Shown here: positions 4,951-6,712 of the stretch, one piece after another
How positions within the stretch are numbered: the first letter of the stretch is position 1
Layout of the letters: every line of letters begins with the position of its first letter
Position numbers and translations under genes: made by a program
From: Chloroflexota bacterium
GTDB lineage: Bacteria; Chloroflexota; Ktedonobacteria; Ktedonobacterales; JACDGC01
NCBI GenBank assembly: GCA_021812265.1
Contig: JAKAOI010000129.1
Location: forward strand, 1-6,712
DNA length: 6,712 bases
Direction of reading: 5' to 3'
The notes under the pieces: model-generated
Seen by the model: only the letters and a program-made list of their open reading frames with translations
What the model was told of the DNA's origin: nothing
Databases searched by the model: none

Positions 4951-4956
4951 TTCCTC
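4951..4956 (-). promoter_or_regulatory. Ribosome-binding site fixing a GTG start for the channel-like gene
   Basis: On the minus strand GAGGAA is followed by 5 nt and then GTG at 4943-4945. The ATGs just upstream, between here and the uvrB stop, are in another frame, so the GTG is the likely start. Confidence 0.7.
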
Positions 4957-4980
4957 ATAAACATATTTGCCCGGTATTAT

Positions 4981-6712
4981 TTATACATCTACACTGGCGC
5001 GCCGCAACTGCACAATTTGATCGCGCAATTGCGCAGCTTTTTCAAACTCCAGCGCTTTCGCGGCTTTCCGCATTTCATTTTCCAAATCTTTGATCTGCTT
5101 CAATACTTCAGCGCGATCCATCTTCTGCGCTGCGTTTGCCGCTGTAACCGCAGATGCGCCGGTCCCTCTCAACTGTTCACTTAAGGAACGAATTTCTTTC
5201 TGTACACTCTTCGGTGTTATCCCGTTATCACTATTATATTGCCGCTGAATCTCCCGACGCCGGTTTGTTTCATCAATAGCTCGCCGCATCGAATCAGTAA
5301 TTCGATCCGCATACATAATAACCATACCATCTAAATGCCGCGCAGCGCGCCCCATCGTCTGAATCAAAGAACTTTCCGAACGCAAATATCCCTCTTTATC
5401 CGCGTCTAAAATTGCCACCAACGAAACCTCCGGCAAATCCAACCCTTCACGCAATAAATTAATACCCACTACCGCGTCATACACCCCCAAACGCAGATCC
5501 TTCAAAATATCCACTCGCTCTATCGTATCAATTTCTGAATGCAAATAATGCGCCTTTACACCATATTCCTGAAGATAATCCGCCAAATCTTCCGCCATCT
5601 TTTTCGTCAGGGTAGTTATAAGCGTCCTTTGTCCCTTATCCGTCCGCATACGAACTTCTTGCAGTAAGTCATCAATCTGCTTTTCCGTCGGACGCACATT
5701 GATTGCCGGATCGATAATGCCGGTGGGGCGAATCAATTGCTCCACAATACGCGCGCTTTGCCGGCGTTCATATGGTCCCGGTGTCGCCGAAACAAAAATA
5801 ACTTGGGGAATATGTTCCTGAAACTCCTCAAACATCAGCGGGCGGTTATCCATGGCGCTGGGCAGCCGAAAACCATAATCAACCAAAACTTGTTTGCGCG
5901 AATGATCCCCCTTATACATTCCGTTCACCTGCGGCACAGCCACATGCGATTCATCAATAACCAGCAAAAAATCATCGGGGAAATAGTCAATAAACGTCCA
6001 CGGTGGCTCACCCGCGCCGCGTCCGGCCAAATGCCGGGAATAATTCTCAATGCCGGAACACATGCCCGTTTCCTGAAGCATCTCAATATCAAAATGCGTG
6101 CGCTGCCGCAAACGCGCTGCTTCCAATATCTTCCCATCTCGATGAAACACATCCAACTGCTCATCCAGTTCCAGCGCAATCCGCTTAATCGCTTCTACCA
6201 GCCTTTCCTGCGTAGTTACCCAATGTTTCGCCGGATATATATCTACCGATTCCCGCTGCCCAAACACTTCTCCGGTCAGCGGATCCAGTTCTATAATCCG
6301 TTCAATCTCATCACCAAAAAATTCAATGCGTATGGCGTAATCTTCATAGGAAGGAAATATTTCCAACACATCGCCGCGCACCCGAAATTTACCGCGGATA
6401 AAATTCGTGTCATTGCGTTCATACAGAATATCAATCAATCGCCGCAAAATTTTTTCTCTGCGGGTAACTGCGCCTTTTTTCAACGAAACAACTGTTTGCC
6501 CATATTCCACCGGAGACCCTAAGCCATAGATACACGAAACCGACGCAACAACCAAAACATCCCGGCGTTCCAATAAACTGCGAGTTGCCGAAAGACGCAA
6601 TTTTTCTATTTCTTCATTCAACATGCTTTCTTTTTCAACAAACGTATCCGTGCGCGGTATATACGCTTCCGGCTGATAATAATCATAATAACTGACAAAA
6701 AATACAACAGCG
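4981..6712 (-). CDS. uvrB: UvrB, excinuclease ABC subunit B (5' end outside the window)
   Basis: UvrB is the DNA-damage-verification helicase of nucleotide excision repair; it is loaded by UvrA and then recruits UvrC for incision. 576 codons are visible. The frame stays open to the window edge, upstream of the first ATG in the window (6622-6624). Given the usual 660-670 aa, about 85-90 N-terminal residues, including the Walker A loop, are cut off by the window. In order: the damage-probing beta-hairpin tyrosines [11 protein letters not shown] near the right edge; [12 protein letters not shown]; the UvrA-binding domain; [20 protein letters not shown]; motif II VIDESH (near 5941-5961); [36 protein letters not shown]; motif [11 protein letters not shown]; and the C-terminal UVR (UvrC-contact) motif [14 protein letters not shown] with [13 protein letters not shown]. 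All key residues seen are intact. The gene precedes the RCK channel-like gene by 35 bp; its promoter is outside the window. Confidence 0.98.
   Translation of the reverse strand, partial: AVVFFVSYYDYYQPEAYIPRTDTFVEKESMLNEEIEKLRLSATRSLLERRDVLVVASVSCIYGLGSPVEYGQTVVSLKKGAVTRREKILRRLIDILYERNDTNFIRGKFRVRGDVLEIFPSYEDYAIRIEFFGDEIERIIELDPLTGEVFGQRESVDIYPAKHWVTTQERLVEAIKRIALELDEQLDVFHRDGKILEAARLRQRTHFDIEMLQETGMCSGIENYSRHLAGRGAGEPPWTFIDYFPDDFLLVIDESHVAVPQVNGMYKGDHSRKQVLVDYGFRLPSAMDNRPLMFEEFQEHIPQVIFVSATPGPYERRQSARIVEQLIRPTGIIDPAINVRPTEKQIDDLLQEVRMRTDKGQRTLITTLTKKMAEDLADYLQEYGVKAHYLHSEIDTIERVDILKDLRLGVYDAVVGINLLREGLDLPEVSLVAILDADKEGYLRSESSLIQTMGRAARHLDGMVIMYADRITDSMRRAIDETNRRREIQRQYNSDNGITPKSVQKEIRSLSEQLRGTGASAVTAANAAQKMDRAEVLKQIKDLENEMRKAAKALEFEKAAQLRDQIVQLRRASVDV

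Noticed and set aside
5737..6522. Long plus-strand open frame opposite uvrB (261 codons)
   Set aside because: It is antisense to a clear, intact UvrB frame and has no recognisable domain or ribosome-binding site; a shadow frame.
4981..6624. UvrB as N-terminally truncated or pseudogene with a start at 6624
   Set aside because: The frame continues to the window edge with conserved UvrB residues ([11 protein letters not shown]), so the missing N-terminus is only a window cut.

Overview
This 6.7 kb window is bacterial. It joins an ordinary chromosomal block on the right (about 3.0-6.7 kb) to an accessory-looking block of DNA-binding proteins on the left (about 0.3-2.9 kb). Base composition is moderate. 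The tRNA has an encoded CCA end, the ribosome-binding sites are strong GGAGG-type sites, and the promoters are sigma-70-like. The styles of the XRE/Nudix protein, the small excisionase-type HTH protein and the sigma-region-4-like HTH protein remind me of Chloroflexota. That assignment rests on memory of family style and is weak.

Right block, all on the minus strand: the 3' 86% or so of uvrB (nucleotide excision repair; its start lies beyond base 6712), then after a 35-bp gap a two-transmembrane, double-RCK ion-channel-like protein without a recognisable K+ selectivity filter, then tRNA-Thr(UGU). The tRNA has its own promoter, whose -35 box overlaps the stop codon of the channel gene, and its own hairpin plus T-run terminator. 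No terminator is visible between the channel gene and the tRNA, so read-through from uvrB/channel into the tRNA is possible.

Left block, on the 3' side of the tRNA: a 158-aa HTH protein (plus strand) and a 75-aa winged-HTH/excisionase-like protein (minus strand) are transcribed divergently from mirror-image promoters. Behind the 75-aa gene lies a 528-aa protein with an N-terminal XRE HTH and a C-terminal Nudix-like domain with an altered Nudix box. Next to these genes are three unusual non-coding structures. One is a near-palindrome carrying both promoters. One is a perfect 9-bp inverted repeat with the stop codon of the 75-aa gene in its loop. The third is a phased array of 11-bp direct repeats (core GAATTA) that starts at the last codon of the 158-aa gene. 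Together they suggest a small self-regulating DNA-binding module; no enzyme, integrase or toxin is visible in the window to say what it controls.

Left edge (1-353): no intact gene. A minus-strand frame looks like the decayed C-terminal end of a secreted beta-sandwich surface protein. A plus-strand open frame running in from the left edge may be the 3' end of another gene. The best candidates for something undescribed are the phased 11-bp array, the mirror-image promoter pair and the HTH-Nudix regulator.
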